The notes beneath the pieces are model-generated. The model did not search any database. It was not told the origin of the DNA and worked only from the letters and a program-made list of their open reading frames with translations. Of a stretch of DNA of 64,000 nucleotides, positions 62,706 through 64,000 are shown one piece after another. The DNA lies in contig NZ_CP014608.1 in NCBI RefSeq assembly GCF_001586165.1, positions 2,604,001-2,668,000 of the forward strand, in the 5' to 3' direction. The position numbers were made by a program, and so were the translations under genes. Within the stretch, counting starts at the first letter, position 1. Each line of letters starts with the position of its first letter. The stretch comes from Obesumbacterium proteus (GTDB taxonomy: Bacteria; Pseudomonadota; Gammaproteobacteria; Enterobacterales; Enterobacteriaceae).

Positions 62706-63830
62706 CTAGCGGTCAAAGTGAATGACGGTGCGAATCGACTTACCTTCATGCATAAGATCAAAGGCTTCGTTGATTTCATCCAAGCTCATGGTGTGGGTAA
62801 TGAAATCGTTGAGTGCAAACTCGCCGTCCATATAGCGCTGTACGATACCCGGCAACTGGGTGCGGCCTTTAACACCACCGAATGCGGAGCCACGCCATAC
62901 GCGACCTGTCACCAGCTGGAATGGACGGGTCGAGATCTCTTCGCCCGCGCCAGCCACGCCGATAATAACCGACTCGCCCCAGCCTTTATGACAGCATTCA
63001 AGCGCAGAGCGCATGACGTCCACGTTGCCGATACATTCAAAGGAGAAATCGACGCCGCCATCGGTCAGTTCGACGATGACTTGCTGAATTGGCTTATCGT
63101 AATCTTTTGGATTAATAACGTCGGTTGCGCCTAACTTGCGAGCCAGTTCGAATTTATCCGTGTTGATATCGACACCGATGATACGTCCCGCGCCCGCCAT
63201 TTTGGCTCCAATAATGGCAGACAGACCGATACCGCCCAGACCAAAGATTGCCACGCTGTCGCCCGGCTTAACTTTAGCGGTGTTGACGACGGCGCCCATG
63301 CCGGTGGTTACGCCGCAGCCTAGCAGGCAAACCTCTTCCAGCGGGGCTTCCTTGCTGATTTTCGCCAAGGAAATTTCTGGCAGAACGGTGTATTCAGAGA
63401 ACGTAGATGTACCCATGTAGTGGAAAATGGGCTTGCCGTCTTTAGAGAAACGCGTTGTACCGTCTGGCATCAAACCCTTGCCTTGGGTTTCACGAATGGC
63501 TTGGCACAGATTGGTTTTGCCTGACAGACAGAACTTACATTTTCCACACTCTGGCGTATATAGCGGGATGACATGATCGCCGACGGCGACGGTGGTCACG
63601 CCTTCACCCACGGCCTCAACGATGCCCGCGCCTTCATGGCCTAAGATCGCAGGGAATACGCCTTCAGGATCTTTCCCTGATAGGGTATATGCGTCGGTAT
63701 GGCACACGCCGCTGGCGACAATGCGAACCAAAACCTCGCCTTTTTGTGGCGGCATCAAATCAACTTCTTCGATGGTTAATGGCTGATTTGGCCCCCAAGC
63801 GACGGCGGCGCGAGTTTTAATCATTTGCAT
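62706..63830 (-). CDS. frmA: S-(hydroxymethyl)glutathione dehydrogenase / class III alcohol dehydrogenase FrmA
   Basis: Zinc-dependent dehydrogenase oxidising S-hydroxymethylglutathione to S-formylglutathione. The 374-residue protein (E. coli 369) has catalytic zinc ligands Cys43 (GVCHTDAY), His65 (GHEGAGI) and Cys172 (LGCGVTTGMGAV), the structural zinc cysteines 95, 98, 101 and 109, and the NAD fold GLGGIGLSAI. AGGAG at 63841-63837 is 6 bases before the ATG at 63830, confirming the start. The start overlaps the end of the upstream LysR gene by 14 bases. In E. coli the operon is under FrmR; here a LysR gene takes that place. Confidence 0.95.
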   Translation of the reverse strand: MQMIKTRAAVAWGPNQPLTIEEVDLMPPQKGEVLVRIVASGVCHTDAYTLSGKDPEGVFPAILGHEGAGIVEAVGEGVTTVAVGDHVIPLYTPECGKCKFCLSGKTNLCQAIRETQGKGLMPDGTTRFSKDGKPIFHYMGTSTFSEYTVLPEISLAKISKEAPLEEVCLLGCGVTTGMGAVVNTAKVKPGDSVAIFGLGGIGLSAIIGAKMAGAGRIIGVDINTDKFELARKLGATDVINPKDYDKPIQQVIVELTDGGVDFSFECIGNVDVMRSALECCHKGWGESVIIGVAGAGEEISTRPFQLVTGRVWRGSAFGGVKGRTQLPGIVQRYMDGEFALNDFITHTMSLDEINEAFDLMHEGKSIRTVIHFDR

Positions 63831-64000
63831 GGTGTGCTCCTGGTTTTTTTTGATGTAAGACGATGGCGTGCTCTGACGCGGAAATATCGATAGCTTCTGG
63901 CTGTTCTTCTATGTGCTCTTGTGCGCGCTCTTGCTCAATGATTTGCATTTTAAGCGCACGAATATTGGGATTAAACGCATCGCGCCGCCAGATAAGCCAT
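63817..64000 (-). CDS. LysR-type regulator, C-terminal fragment (cut by window edge)
   Basis: A minus-strand frame is open from the window end to a TAA at 63819-63817, giving 61 residues: WLIWRRDAFNPNIRALKM and a charged tail rich in Glu and Gln (IEQERAQEHIEEQPEA). The LIWRRDAFNPNIRAL part looks like the end of a LysR-family effector domain. The stop overlaps the frmA start by 14 bases, so the two are co-transcribed and the regulator probably controls frmA-fghA. Identification from so short a piece is tentative. Confidence 0.55.
   Translation of the reverse strand, partial: WLIWRRDAFNPNIRALKMQIIEQERAQEHIEEQPEAIDISASEHAIVLHQKKPGAHHAND

Overview
The window is chromosomal DNA from a member of the Enterobacterales. 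Nearly every gene is recognisable as an orthologue of an Escherichia coli K-12 gene, and several blocks keep the E. coli order: hemF-amiA-ypeA-yfeZ-yfeY-yfeX-cysPUWAM-crr-ptsI-ptsH-cysK-cysZ-zipA-ligA-ypeB, tRNA-Lys/tRNA-Val-gltX-yfeC/D-tRNA-Ala-nupC-mntH-ypeC, and glk near ypdB-ypdA. Sequence divergence, a lone lacZ, a pgaABCD biofilm locus and an IpdC-type decarboxylase suggest a genus outside Escherichia/Salmonella. Hafnia or a close relative is my best guess from gene content, but I could not test it.

Layout. 1-4.2 kb: yehZYXW (osmF) osmoprotectant ABC importer plus a fifth, PhnD-like binding-protein gene. 4.2-6.6 kb: yaiI, hemF and amiA on the minus strand. 6.8-9.9 kb: a stand-alone beta-galactosidase. 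10-17.8 kb: ypeA, yfeZ, yfeY, yfeX and the sulfate/thiosulfate operon cysPUWAM. 17.9-22.9 kb: PTS genes crr-ptsI-ptsH, then cysK and cysZ. 23-26.5 kb: zipA, ligA, ypeB. 26.5-34.6 kb is the main accessory segment: a hairpin-forming MITE-like sequence, pgaDCBA (read from right to left as pgaABCD), a divergent ToxR/CadC-like membrane regulator, and a 34-codon ORF overlapping a gene for a tail-anchored protein of unknown function. 34.6-38.5 kb: duplicated DNA carrying a tRNA-Lys 3' end, one tRNA-Lys and five tRNA-Val genes, gltX, two YfeC/YfeD-type genes (one shortened) and two tRNA-Ala genes. 38.7-42.1 kb: nupC, mntH with a Fur box, ypeC. 42.3-49.6 kb: maa, an aldo-keto reductase, ipdC, a LysR regulator with a PACE efflux gene, ygeA, glk and an HdeA-like chaperone. 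49.9-58 kb: ypdAB two-component system, msyB, a DsrE-family gene and the mdoGH osmoregulated glucan operon. 58-64 kb: a secreted orphan, a VOC protein, moeA-moeB, and the glutathione-dependent formaldehyde detoxification genes frmA-fghA preceded by a LysR gene cut by the window edge.

Functional links: cysPUWA imports sulfate/thiosulfate, while CysM, CysK and CysZ (distributed on both sides of the PTS genes) assimilate it. PgaA-D would synthesise, deacetylate and export poly-N-acetylglucosamine. FrmA and FghA act in sequence on S-hydroxymethylglutathione. MoeA and MoeB serve molybdenum cofactor synthesis. MdoG and MdoH make periplasmic glucans.

I found no convincing new defence system, prophage, CRISPR array or intact insertion sequence. 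The least explained material is the AT-rich stretch 32.4-34.9 kb (regulator, mini-ORF, tail-anchored protein, tRNA-Lys duplication) and the palindromic element at 26.6 kb.
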